Source of the DNA: Gracilaria gracilis
Taxonomy: Eukaryota; Rhodophyta; Florideophyceae; Gracilariales; Gracilariaceae
Assembly (NCBI GenBank): GCA_030374805.1
Contig: JARGSG010000195.1
Span: 1 to 64,000 of the forward strand
Direction of reading: 5' to 3'
Length of the DNA: 64,000 nucleotides
In this document: in pieces, positions 53,600 to 64,000 of the stretch
Position numbering within the stretch: the first letter of the stretch is position 1
Layout of the letters: the number at the start of each line of letters is the position of its first letter
Notes under the pieces: model-generated
The model's database searches: none
Told to the model about the DNA's origin: nothing
What the model saw: only the letters and a program-made list of their open reading frames with translations
Translations under genes and position numbers: made by a program

Positions 53600-56500
53600 T
53601 TAAGGTGTCGCCGTTACCGAAGGGTTTCGGCGACGCCAATAGCGGGCGATAAAGTGCTGGGGGATGTGTTCCGGCTGTTCGAAGGTATCCTGATCGGTGC
53701 GGTACCCGTGCCATCGTACGCGATATTCCTGTCCGTTCGGGGTGTCGCGATGGTCGACGACGCGTTCCACCACGCTCGGAACTGTTCCAGGCGGTGGAGT
53801 GGGTTGGTCGTCGACTGATTCGTCCGCATACGGTCCCTCAGGGTCAGCAGCTACTGTGCCGCGTGTCCGTTCGGAAGTGACCGGTGTGGTTGTTGCCCGT
53901 GCGGTTGGGGCTTTTGTAACTCTGTCAATACTGACGGTGTTTTGAATACCGTCTTGGTTCAGAGTGACAGTGGCATCCGTTGCGGATACGACCTTAAACG
54001 GGCCAACCGTCTTTGGTAAGAGCTTCCGATACGTGCGTTCCTGATCCGTAAGGTCCTCCTCTGCGTTCTTATAGTCCGGTCGGTCAACAAACACCTCTTC
54101 CCCAGGGGTAAAGCTCGGCGTGTACCGTACGGACTTATCAAAGTTTTCCTTATAGCGCTGTTGGGCGTGGGTCAACTTTGTCCGAGCGGTCTGCAGCGTG
54201 GCCTGTAGGAGCTTGAGCGTGTAGCGTTTTAACCGAGCGGCAGTGGGCTGTGTAGGCGTCGTTGAGTCCAGTGACGTACTGGGCTCATCGAGCAGAACGC
54301 TTGGTGGTTTACGCGTTAGCGCAACGTCGAACGGTGCGGTACCGAGAGATCGATGGATCTGTAGGTTATAGCCGTACGTAAGAGGTTGCACATACGCGTT
54401 CCAAGTGTTCTGATGATCCGCTACGTAGTGGCGTAACCTCTCCACGAGTGTTTTGTTAAACCGTTCGGTCTGACCATTTGTTTGCGGATGGTAAGCGGTC
54501 GTTAGTACGTGTTTGGTTCCCAAAGCGGTACATACAGTCTCAAAGAACTTAGAGACAAATTGAGTTCCGTTATCGGTTAGCAAGTAGTTTGGTATTCCGT
54601 ACGGATAAACCCAGCTCTCCAGGAAGGCCTTCGCCACTACAGGAGCTGTGGTTGACCGCAGAGGTATAGAGCGAGCTATCTTGCTAAACCGATCGGTAAT
54701 AACCAGTATGTACTGGTAACCGTTTACGGACTTCGTGAATGGGCCGACGATGTCCATCGCGACGAATTCCAGCGGACCGGCGGCGGGGAACAGCTTCAGC
54801 AGCTTCTGCGACTTGAAGTGTGTTCCCTTCGTCGCCGGGCAGGTGCGACAGTCCCGTACGGTCTGGAATACATCATTGGCCATATGTGGCCAGTAGAAGT
54901 CTCGACGGAGACTTTCATACATCCGAGTGGAGCCCGGATAGCCAACCAGACGGGGGTAGTGTGCCAAGTAGAGGACGCGTGCCTGCAGTGATGCAGGTAC
55001 GACCTTCTGGATGGCGCCGTCCAGTGGGGCTTTGCGCACGATAAGTCCGTTTCGGTCAATGTCGAACAGAGTGACACCGTTGCCGATGTCTTTCCGGACG
55101 GACTCACAGAAAGGGTCATCTGCTTGAGCTCGTACCAGCTCTTCGACCGTGACCGGAACGACATTGGTTTCCTCCGAGGTGACAGCAAGCACCTCGGGGA
55201 TACCAGCAGATTTCCGTTCGGGCGTTGGCCAGTGGACGCAGTCGTCGCTGTACTCATCACCGTTAACGGTAGTGTTGGTGATAAAGTAGCCATCGTCCGT
55301 ACGGTCATTCACTAGCAAGCAGGGGACCTCTTCGTCCAGTGGGGCATCGTCTTCGCCATCCGTCCGGATCCGAGAAAGGGCATCAGCCGTTTGGTGCTTG
55401 ATACCCGGACGGTGGACGACATCGAAGTCATACTCCATTAGACGCAACCGCCACCTGGCCAATCGTCCTGACGCGTCCGCAAGGTTCAATATCCACCTCA
55501 AGGAGTGGTGATCCGTTCGGACAGTGAACCTCTGACCTTCCAGGTACGGACGGAGGTGCAGTATGGCCCAGACGACCGCAAGGCATTTCCGTTCGGTAGT
55601 CGAGCATTGCCGTTCGGTCTTGGATAGAGAGCGGCTCCAGTAACCGATCGGTAGTAGGCCTCCGTCCGGTTGCTTCTGTAGCAGGGTGCATCCTACCTGT
55701 CGGTCGCATGCGTCTGTATCCAGAACGTACGGGTACCCTTGACGGGGATGGCCAAAATGGGCGGGCGTATCAGTCTCTGACGTAATTCGTCAAAGGCTTC
55801 GTATTCCGTATCGGTCAATGTCTCAAACTTCGTGGGTTGCCCCTTTTCCAACTTGCGGTTCAATGGAGCCGCAATTCGGGCGAAGTTTGCGACAAACCGA
55901 CGGAAAACGTTACAGAGCCCCAAGAACCATCGGAGCTCCGTCTGGGTCGTAGGCGGTTTAGCCTGCTTGATAGCATTCTGTGTCTTGAGGGACACTTGAA
56001 GCTTTCCCGGTCAGATTACGTGGCCTAGATAGTCCACCGTGCCACTGAAAAAGTAGCACTTGTCCAGTCGGAGAGTAACACCAGCCGAACGGAGCATATG
56101 CAGTATGGTCCGCACATGGTCGTAATGCTCTTCAACCGTCCGGGAATAGATGATTACGTCATCAAGATACACCAGTGCGTACTGCCACTTCACCCGTGAT
56201 AGGATGATATCGAGAGCACGCTGGAAAGTAGCTGGTGCGTTCTTGAGTCCGAACGGCATTCTCCGATAACGGTACAGTCCCATATGCGACGTGAACGTCG
56301 TTTTGTCGCGGTCGGATTCATCCATTTCGCTCTCCCAATAACCACTGTTGGCGTCCAAAGTGGAGAAGATTTGTGCATCTCCAAGAGAGTCGATGCACTC
56401 GTCCATTCGGGGTACTGGGTATGTGTCCTGTACGGTCGTAGCGTTCAACCGGTGGTAGTCGACGCAGAAGCGAAGGCTTCCGTCTTTCTTGAGCGCGAAT

Positions 56501-57495
56501 ACGACCGGGCTGGCCCATTCTGCCGATGACGGTTCTATGACACCAGCAGCGAGCTGCTTTGTCACCTCCTTACGTTCGAGTTCTCTCCGAGCGGGTCCGG
56601 CACGGTACGGCATCTGGAATATGGGCTTCGAGCCTGGTTCTAGATGGATGCGGTGCCTCGCTGCCGCAATCGTTCCGAGATGGCCGTCCCACATGTCCGC
56701 AAACGGTCGAAGTAGCTCAATGACTTTGTCCCGTTCGGCAACATACTCAGGACTGATCTGTACCTTGCTGGTCCAATCGTTCTCATCTTTCCGTACGGTT
56801 TCTTGCTCCTGTTCGGTATCCTTGTATTCCCGTTCGGAATTATTACCCGAAATCGGAATGTGTTCCCCCTCCTTGGACTCGTCGCTCCGCGAAGATGGTT
56901 GCGGAGTTATGAGCGCTACAGGAGATGGAAGAGCAAGTCCGATAACGGTATTCTTGTGTAGTCGAACCGAGCGGTCAGAAAAGTTCGCCACGCGAACGAG
57001 AAAGGGTACGTCCGGTCGGAGCTCCATAACTCCACCCGCAAGGAGTGTGAGTTCAAGCGTTGATCCCGTTCGGTGATGAGACTGTAAAAAGACCAAGCCG
57101 GACGTTTTGGTGGTTACCATGACGTCCGTTTCCGACATTGGGGGTAGAACAACCGGACGGGCAACGTGTATCTTATTAGATGTAGTTTCTCGTTCGGGTT
57201 CTGGTTCCGGCGCGGAAGGTGCATTTGGTCCGTAGGCGGAAGACTGTATAGACACTGATTTGGAGTGGCGTAGGAGTATTGTCCGTTTCGGTGGTAGTAT
57301 TGCCAAGACGTACTTATCAATAAAAGAAATACCGAGTAGTACGCTGGTGGAGAGGTTAGAAACCACCAGGAACTGTACTCGTACATTGAGGTCACCGATT
57401 CGGACCATAAGGAGAGAACTCCTACAACGTCCATTCGGTTCTTCGACGCGTCCGTAATTCGGGGTCTTACGTCCGGTCGGAGTTTCGAGCGCCAA
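53600..57495 (-). CDS. Pol of element C: RT, RNase H, integrase, chromodomain
   Basis: Sense order: HRIHLEPGSKPIFQMPYRAGPARR, VIEPSSAEWASPVVFALKKDGSLRFCVDYHRLN, MPFGLKNAPATFQRALD, LVYLDDVIIYS (YLDD), LRWFLGLCNVFRRFV, RNase H end FDVVHRPGIKHQTADALSRI. The integrase follows with HPRLVGYPGSTRMYESLRRDFYWP and C-x2-C, FVAMDIVGPF (Asp), LLTDNGTQF (Asp), YHPQTNGQTERFN (Glu), and FTPGEEVFVDRPDY. The C-terminus VERVVDHRDTPNGQEYRVRWHGYRTDQDTFE is a good chromodomain, known to guide such elements to chromatin. Fossil, broken in a few places. Confidence 0.9.
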
Positions 57496-57845
57496 TTCGG
57501 AGGTAGATGGCGTTCGTGAACCAGACAGGGTCCGGCTCCGGTATCAAGAACTCCCGTTAACGGATACATCAGTGCCGTGTTGAGGCCAACCGACAGGTGC
57601 ACCTTGTAGTTCGCGCTAGAAAAGAGGACCGTTTCGGTTTCAATGTCCGTATCGGTCAGGTCACATGTCAGGATAGGGGACTCTCCTCGGATGGAGTCCG
57701 TTCGGTCTGTCGCTGACGGGGCGAGGCTAGGCCTCTGTGGAGGTGGCGATGCCTCTACGCTTCCTCCTTGTCGTTTTCCTGGTGGGGAGCAGGCTCCTCG
57801 ACCAGCATAACGGCCTGTGTCGGTCTTGGTGAGTACGTCTGGCAA
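57114..57845 (-). CDS. Aspartic protease region of element C
   Basis: PLTGVLDTGAGPCLVHERHLPPNW carries the DTG active site, close in wording to the B protease (TVLDTGAGPNFIVETALPPAL). It lies between gag and RT and overlaps the end of the gag frame. Fossil part. Confidence 0.8.
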   Translation of the reverse strand: MPDVLTKTDTGRYAGRGACSPPGKRQGGSVEASPPPQRPSLAPSATDRTDSIRGESPILTCDLTDTDIETETVLFSSANYKVHLSVGLNTALMYPLTGVLDTGAGPCLVHERHLPPNWRSKLRPDVRPRITDASKNRMDVVGVLSLWSESVTSMYEYSSWWFLTSPPAYYSVFLLLISTSWQYYHRNGQYSYATPNQCLYSLPPTDQMHLPRRNQNPNEKLHLIRYTLPVRLFYPQCRKRTSW

Positions 57846-59957
57846 GGCTGTCCGCTCTGGCGATATCCTACATTGTCCTTCGGGGTATCAGTTTTCCGTC
57901 CGGTCTGGTAGGCAATGTAATAGCCTTCCTCGCGGCGTTGCTGATAGTTAGCCTCCCGTATGGCCAGCAGCTTCTCCTTTAGGTCCGGGGGGAGCAACTG
58001 ACAGCAGTTGGGCTCCCGCGAAAGGCAAATCCGACACGGTCTAGCTGATGCCTGCCCCTGGGGTTGCTGTACCCTGGAGCTGGCAGGACTGGGATAAGAC
58101 CGAACGGATTGAGCAGGCATTGAAGCCGAGGGCGTAGTGGGGGGCGAGGGCATGGAGGACGCGCTGGACACCGCGAGGACATGTTCCTCGTCTTCGTCCG
58201 ATACGGAATAGATGGATCCCGACGGGGTATCGATACTATGGACCTTCCGGGCGGTACGAGAGGACTCTTTCCGCGCGGTTGGCTTTTGAGTATCGACCCG
58301 AACGGACTGTCGACGTGAGGCACGATGGGTGTCTCCGTACGATTCCGCGTAACGGGCAAGTGCATCGTATCCGATATTGGGATGCGAGGTGGGGTGATTC
58401 CTCACTTTTGACCGCATGGCGGCAAGGGGACCTTCGACGAAGATCCCCTTCAAATTCCGATCGGTAGAGACATTTCCGCAACGGAGGGCTTTCGTCCAGA
58501 GCTTCTGGGCGAATTCCGTTTCGGACATGACTGACGCTTGGCAGTAGAGGGTGACCTCTGCGGCCGCGTCGGCAATGATCTCATCCGTTGCGTACGTGGT
58601 CAACAGAAAGTTGACTATCCCTTCGTACGTATGGAGAAACTCATCCCGAGTACGGTCGACAGCGCCAGACTCACCTTTGAGCCGAGACTGAACCAGAGCG
58701 TGCGCCGGTCCGGTCAGGTAAAACTGGAAACACCAGAGGGCTGCCACCTCAGTGAGTCCGTTATGGTTGCAAGCGGTTTTAAACCGCTGTAAGAAATTGA
58801 GCACCGATATCGGATCCGTCCCGGGAAAAAAATGACCCTTCATCTGGAAATTCAATTTCTTTTGGTAGCGCGCAATCTTGCGCGCCACCCGCGAACTGTA
58901 CGTCTTGCTCCTCCTGAGCAACCTGTACGTACGGTAGTCCACCACTTTGGCGAACTTCTAGTTCAAGGGCCTGATGCGTTTTAGCATCAACCTGTCCGAA
59001 CGGGAACGATACCGATCGGACTTCCCCCTCCGTTAAGGGCTGCGGGAGTGTCGGTCGACTTCCGAATCCGTGCGGTCGTCATCCGACGATGACTCCGAAA
59101 CGTCCGAGTCAGTTCTTGCTGATCGTCGCCTTCTCTGGCGGCGACGATCTTTCCGTTTACGGGGCACGTCATCCAAATCTGAACTTCCGCTCCGTCTACC
59201 GCCTCTGCGGCGGCGATTCCTCCTCTCGTCTGAGAAATCTCCTGAGCTTCCGTTCGGATCATCCTGCGGGCTGACTGGCGGGAGGTACACTCCGGTCGGA
59301 CCCTTCGTCGGGCCCTTCTTCAGTTCCGGTCGGTGTTACCTCTCGCCGCTAGCGGGTGCATTGTCCGTACGGTCAATAAAAGATTCGGGTGGGTGGGTCG
59401 GTAGCTCAGCTACCAGTGCGGCAAGTGTACTGTTCAAAGCTGACGTAGCAGGTTCCGAACGGTCTGTCTTCAGGATATTCCTGACCATATCGTGTACGAT
59501 CGGTGGAATATCCTGGTGCAGGAGCGCCGGGATTCGGTCCTTGAGGTACATCTCCACTGCCATGGGGACATGGACCTCAATTTCCGTTCGGAGACTCTGC
59601 AGGGCGTAGGGAGCGATCCCTGCCCAGAGTTCCCGTGCGGTAGTCCGTTCGGTAAGGAGTGGCGGCGCGCGGCCAGCTTCGCCCCGCGGCGTGTTCTTCG
59701 TTCCGGGAAAGGGGGCGAGCGCAATTGCCTCGTCCTCGTTCCGTTCGGACTTAGACCTATTACGTGCGGAGCCGTCTCGGAGAATTCGTTCGGGCTCCTC
59801 TGAAGGCGTGACGTAGGCCGTCGCGTTACTTCGGGTGCTCCGGCGGCCAACCGAAGCGGCATCCGAAGCGGCGCGAATTGCGACCGGTACGGACTTTGCG
59901 GAGTCTTTTTCGACCAAAGACCCTTCACCCATTTCTCCATGCGGACGATGACTCATA
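57755..59957 (-). CDS. Gag region of element C
   Basis: From MSHRPHGEMGEG (59957): a Ser/Arg/Glu-rich N-terminus, a helical part with VPMAVEMYLKDRIPALLHQDIPP, an Arg/Asp low-complexity stretch, then the capsid-like block from MVDYRTYRLLRRSKTYSSRVARK through GTDPISVLNFLQRFKTACNHNGLTE. That block matches B's gag in position (DPI.VL.FL.RF). C-terminal part Ser/Pro-rich with a Cys cluster (CRICLSREPNCCQ). Fossil with few breaks. Confidence 0.85.
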
Positions 59958-60013
59958 CTGTACGTATCGGTTCCACAATCGGTTCTGCTGCTCCGTACGG
60001 TCTCGAATTCCAC

Positions 60014-60031
60014 TTCTAAGTCGGGAGACCA
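60014..60031 (-). promoter_or_regulatory. Primer-binding site of element C
   Basis: Minus strand TGGTCTCCCGACTTAGAA, one base inside the LTR. Identical to those of A and B. Confidence 0.85.
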
Positions 60032-60032
60032 A

Positions 60033-60576
60033 TGTGGTATAATGCACAAAAAGGGATAGAGTCCGAAGCGGTCTTGAGACGGGAGCGGCGGTAGCGTACA
60101 GTCGTGTGACTGTAATGAATCCGAGCGGAGAGAAGGGGCGGAAGCACAGGGCGGTCGAGGGGAGAGTGGACGATTGGTATCACCAGGCACGTACAGGAAC
60201 GTGCGGAAGGGTACGAACGGTCTGAGAAACCCAATAAAGAAGTAGCCGTGCGGTCTATCGTTAGTGCAAGCTAGCGAAGAAGACGTTCGGCAGAAGATGA
60301 TTGTCGCTTACGATTGGGGGCCTCAGGAGATCCGAACTACAACTAAATATCGGGTCTGGGCCCCATTACTAACTACTGTACGATCGGTCTAATTTGCATT
60401 GTCACCACCAAGTCCGTACACGTGGCCAACTTGTACGCTGTGCCAATCCGCCCGGCACTTGATCACCAAATTGTACACGTGGCGGTGCCACGGCACCAGC
60501 CCATCGTGCACTACCCCTTCGTACGTGAACGGCTGATCAGACACACTCTGTGCCAACCCGGGCCCACTATACTACA
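60033..60576 (-). repeat. 5' LTR of element C
   Basis: 544 bp, pairs with 49376-49918, same ends TGTGGTATAATG...ATACTACA. Followed by the GGGAG duplication. Confidence 0.95.
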
Positions 60577-60817
60577 GGGAGGGAGCGCCATATTCACCTT
60601 AAGGGTGAGTGGAGCTCAACCTCCAGCGTGGTATCTACGTGTACCGCGTTGAGGTGCCACCCTAATGGTGCACCTCTCTAAAATATCTACCTATTTTAGT
60701 GATTATATTAGCTATCCTATATGGTTATTTCTACAGTTAGATTTCTGATTAGCAACCCACGTGGCACACCCCACCACGGTAATCAACCTCCAATTAGGCG
60801 CCTCTCACTGTACTACA
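60577..60817 (-). repeat. 3' LTR of element E, right part
   Basis: Continuation of 49074-49375. Ends CACTGTACTACA, and next to it on the minus strand is AGGAAGGGGGTC, a polypurine tract like those of B, C and D. Confidence 0.7.
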
Positions 60818-63800
60818 GACCCCCTTCCTATCCGCAGACACGACTCGGGGCTGCCAAGTGAGCGGCTTTTCAAAGGGTTGCCATTACACGTAGTCCATTA
60901 GGTAGATCCACGTATTGGTTGTACGCGGCTTTCTATTTGGTTGATGCGCCTCCCATGAGGGCATCGCTCGCTGAGCTAACGTTCCCCGTCTAACTAGTTG
61001 CTCCCCACCCCGTCGTAGGCGTGGGTTTCTATCACGGTAGAGCGGGTTCCCAGTTGGTATGCGTGCGCGTCCTGCCTTGTTACGTTGCTTTCCTGTACCT
61101 ATTGGTATCGGCTAGACCGTTCGGCTTCTCCACCGTGAGGACAGTCCCTCGGCTCCATTCGGTTGGGGTCTCCTCACCGCACGGTTTCCCAAGTAGTCTC
61201 AAACACCCCTCCTCTCTCTTGGTACAGTGGCGGTGTCGTAGGCCCACTCGGTGTGGGTCTCCCTGTGGGTGGCGGCCAATTCGGACCCCAGCCCCATCAT
61301 GGTGCCGTCGCCTATTGGCTTGCTTCCTCTCGGGTGAAGAAAATGTCCCTCCTAGCATGCCGGTCGTGTCAACTCCGACAGGTCACGAAATCCAGCTGGA
61401 CAGAGCGAGTATCATAGACCATCCAATTCGTGGCTGAGCGTTGCCCCTTAATCCTGTCGGTGTGGCACATCGAGTTGCCTAGTAATACCATCTTGGTCAC
61501 CAAGGGTAAGCCGAACCATCCCCCAGATAGGTCGCAGTAGAGCTATAAACCAATGTGGTTGCCTCTGGTACAGCCCCCTTTTCTGTCCTGAATGGCTCCC
61601 TAAATCTCCTCCTGGTTTATACCAATTGGAAAGGCACTCCAACATCGGTAACGACGGAGCGATACAGTCCTCTCCGGTTGCCAGGCCGTGCTGCCCATGC
61701 CAGTTGGTGCGTCCGCTATCCAAACCTGTAGTAGATCTCGCACAATATTTCCTCCATGACCTGATGGTGACAGTCTTCTCCGTATGGTTACTTGTACCGA
61801 GAGGGCCATGAAACCATACACTGAGTCGCCAACGAGGCCGCTACGGAACCCCATGTTGGTTCTCCGATCTGGTCCACTTACCGTGCCGGCAATTCGGTCT
61901 ACGTCAGCAGTACTTCTTCCCTCTGAACGGCAGGGAAATATTCCTACCATTATGGTTCGCGTCACCAGTAGGATGGTTTGGCGGGGCGCTAGACAGACAG
62001 TTTTGTAACTTTGCAAATCGGCATTTTTTGGTAGTCTTAGGTTAATGTATAAACTCCAATACTGCTCCTGGTATCCTTGGTGGAAATACTGTGTTTTCAG
62101 TAGTATACCGTTAGGTTCCCCCGGCAGGCAATCTGCAGCCATCATCCATACGGCTCGGTTCGGAGCAGATCACTCTCAGCGCCATATACCTGACAAGTTC
62201 AATAGGAATCACCTCTTCCGACTGGGGAGCCCCATTGTACCACTTTGGTAGAGGCACAGGGCCTCGCAAGGTAGTCATCTACCTCAACGGGCTTCTCGTC
62301 TAACCAGAGCATTGCCACATCCATTCGAATAACTGCTGGCCAATTGGAGCCATTCTGTCCCTATCGGGACGATCATGCGTCCCTAATACCAACAGATTGA
62401 TAAGCCACTCGATTCGGTACGTGCAGAACTCATCCCCTCCGTGGTCCCTTCGGTTAGACGGCATCCATTGAACCATTCAGCAGAGCCGAGCAAACCAGTT
62501 TTGGCCATTGTTGAACTGTATCTACCATTCCTGTTACCTCCTGCTGGACCAAGCTTTCCGCTTGGGAATCTCTCTTGTCTTACTTCCAGAAATGTCAGAA
62601 AACCGTAGTAATCTTGCTCCATCCGTTCGTTATCCAAAAGGAAACAAACCCATTTTCTTCGAGAAGGGCGATACTACCATCTGGGAGAATAAATTGCTTC
62701 TCCCAGTTGCCGTACGCTCGTGAACCGTTTCGGTTATGATAGCTTGAGAGGCCCAATGGCCGAAAGGTAGCAGTTCGGATGTTCCAATATGGAGCCCCAA
62801 GAATTTCCATTGGGTTCCTACATGGTTCCGACCATATCGGTATTCACCTCTACATGTTCCCCGATGACGGAGAAATGGTGCCTCCTTTCTGCCAAATGGT
62901 ACGTTGATGTGACCCGATTGTTTTGACAACGGCTTCTCTGCCTATACTCTGTGTGGGATCTGAGCCTCTTGGTTCCGACCTTCGCGGAGGTTCGATCCTG
63001 TTGGTTTCATCTTCCGTACAGGCCGGTAGGTAACTTACCACCTTCAAGGTCTGATTCATTCAATTGGTTCAGGTTTCCAACGTCCACATGCGGGTCATAC
63101 AGTTTCCCCTTTGGTTGCTTTCAATAAGGGTTTGAACCTTAAAGAGGTGCCAAAGAAAACGTTTGGTGAAGGGGCGGACACTCATCCCCCTTCCGTAGAC
63201 CATCGTACCACGATGGTCCAGGAGAGTTCCATAATGGGAGGAATGGAACAAACAAATTGGTGTTACATCCATTTCGGTAGTTTTCGTTCCCTACCAACAG
63301 GTTTCAATTCCATCCAAGACCTTCACGGTAACTGAGGGGCCCATATGGTAGGTTCAGTACTCTACCAGTTTTCCACACGGTTAACCAATTGGTGTAGACC
63401 AGCACTTTTTCGGTGTTCCATATCGAATACCAACAGTTCGCGTCGCGAAGCTCTACCTTGATTGTCGATTGCAAAACCCATTTGGTAAGCCTAGGACACC
63501 ATCAGGTTTCGACACAGTTGACCAAATGGTTCTGATCCGGTGCGGACACCAGACCGCAGAGGTATGACACGCGAGCTCTGTTCTCCAACACAGAGTATTG
63601 TAGATGAACCTATGTGCATCGGCGATAGACCCAGTTGGTTGCTTGCCATGGGGCTATAGTTTCCGATGAGGTCGAGATGTCCATATCACTTGGCGGCCTT
63701 TGACACTCCTTACAGGTACGCCGTTCGGTAATACCAATAACCTATTGAAGGTACACTGGTACGCCTATTGGATTTCGGCACCTCTTCATCGGTGCACGGT

Positions 63801-64000
63801 CATCCCATTTTTTTGACGATCATAAGTCCTCAACGGGTTTCGGTGTCTTGCCCAATTGGTTTCGACTCTTACCACTAAGGTAAGATATCAGATGGACAGT
63901 CTTAGCGGTTGGGAACACTGACCTGTTGGTTCTCTAGCGCTTTCATCAATGGGGTCTGTCCTCCTGCTGGTGGATACTCCAAACCCGTTCCGGTCAGGCC
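60818..64000 (-). other. Internal region of element E next to its 3' LTR, ORF-poor
   Basis: 3.2 kb without a frame that looks like protein. The longest ones (61021-61437 plus, 61600-62145 minus) have no recognisable domain. By position this matches the spacer and antisense-ORF zone of C, but I see no similarity to that ORF. The sequence is strikingly rich in short quasi-palindromes of the form CC-N(4 or 5)-GG followed by T, such as CCAGTTGGT, CCAATTGGT, CCGTTCGGT and CCATATGGT. Confidence 0.55.

Larger units (their letters stand above)
49376..60576 (-). mobile_element. Ty3/Gypsy chromovirus element C, complete with both LTRs and TSD
   Basis: An 11,201-bp minus-strand element flanked by perfect GGGAG duplications (49371-49375 and 60577-60581). 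LTRs are 543 bp (49376-49918) and 544 bp (60033-60576), differing by only a few percent, so it is young. Sense order: 5' LTR, PBS, gag, protease, RT-RNase H, integrase, chromodomain, an antisense ORF of 731 codons, a 1.2-kb spacer, polypurine tract, 3' LTR. Fossil copy: gag-pol looks broken in a few places, while the antisense ORF looks whole. Confidence 0.95.
49074..64000 (-). mobile_element. Gypsy element E, partial, with element C nested in its 3' LTR
   Basis: The 3' LTR of E is split: 49074-49375 and 60577-60817, together 538 bp once one copy of the C target duplication is removed. That equals the 541-544 bp LTRs of D and C. It starts TGTGTTACAAC like its relatives and ends CACTGTACTACA, against CACTATACTACA in C. 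It is followed by the polypurine tract. Everything from 60818 to the window edge is then internal sequence of E next to its 3' LTR. The rest lies outside. Fossil. Confidence 0.75.

Noticed and set aside
1-64000. CRISPR arrays, rRNA genes, bacterial operons, Polinton-type genes
   Set aside because: No evenly spaced identical repeats, no rRNA core motifs, no ribosome binding sites or operon structure, and no capsid, packaging ATPase or polymerase B motifs were seen.

Overview
This is a eukaryotic nuclear window that consists mostly of transposable elements packed and nested into each other. A few host genes remain between about 40.6 and 49 kb. A red alga (Florideophyceae, Chondrus-like) is my best guess. 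The host ORFs are intronless as far as I can see. There is an RWP-RK regulator, a family mainly known from plants, algae and slime moulds. The mobile load is dominated by chromodomain-bearing Ty3/Gypsy elements plus Harbinger and pogo DNA transposons. I cannot confirm the species from sequence alone. I saw no rRNA, convincing tRNA or CRISPR.

Layout. 1-2.6 kb: end of a minus-strand Gypsy element (A: gag, PBS, 5' LTR). 3.1-5.7 kb: AT-rich LTR-like repeats around an old Gypsy integrase tail. 5.78-10.82 kb: a putative host gene for a U1-type zinc-finger protein, split by a short LTR element (D, 6068-10201). 11-18.9 kb: old debris (Gypsy gag, a DIRS-like RT/RNase H region, a Tc1/mariner scrap). 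18.9-20.9 kb: a broken pogo-like transposase. 21.93-36.46 kb: a 3-kb Harbinger transposon (Harbinger-1) carrying a complete 11.5-kb Gypsy element (B, 23780-35251, TSD ATCTT) inside its transposase gene. 37-39.4 kb: a second, nearly intact Harbinger (convergent Myb-like and DDE genes). 39.5-40.35 kb: another pogo-like relic. 40.6-49 kb: host DNA with a bHLH gene (42211-43461) under a very GC-rich upstream region, an RWP-RK gene (46421-47314) and a small basic coiled-coil ORF. 49.07 kb to the end: Gypsy element E, whose 3' LTR was invaded by the complete Gypsy element C (49376-60576, TSD GGGAG). The internal part of E fills the last 3.2 kb.

The most unusual system is the Gypsy group itself. Elements B, C and D share a primer-binding site and a layout in which a long ORF lies antisense to gag-pol, between pol and the 3' LTR, converging on the end of pol. 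In C it is a 731-codon frame that looks whole. B carries a distant version. D has lost gag-pol altogether and keeps only LTRs, PBS, polypurine tract and this antisense gene. I do not recognise the product.

Other points: in-frame stops in Harbinger-2 are all TAG and its Myb-like frame ends TAG-TAA; a 12-bp motif recurs four times upstream of the bHLH and RWP-RK genes; the ORF-poor terminal 3.2 kb is unusually dense in CCN(4-5)GG quasi-palindromes; a 68-bp perfect palindrome lies in pol of B.
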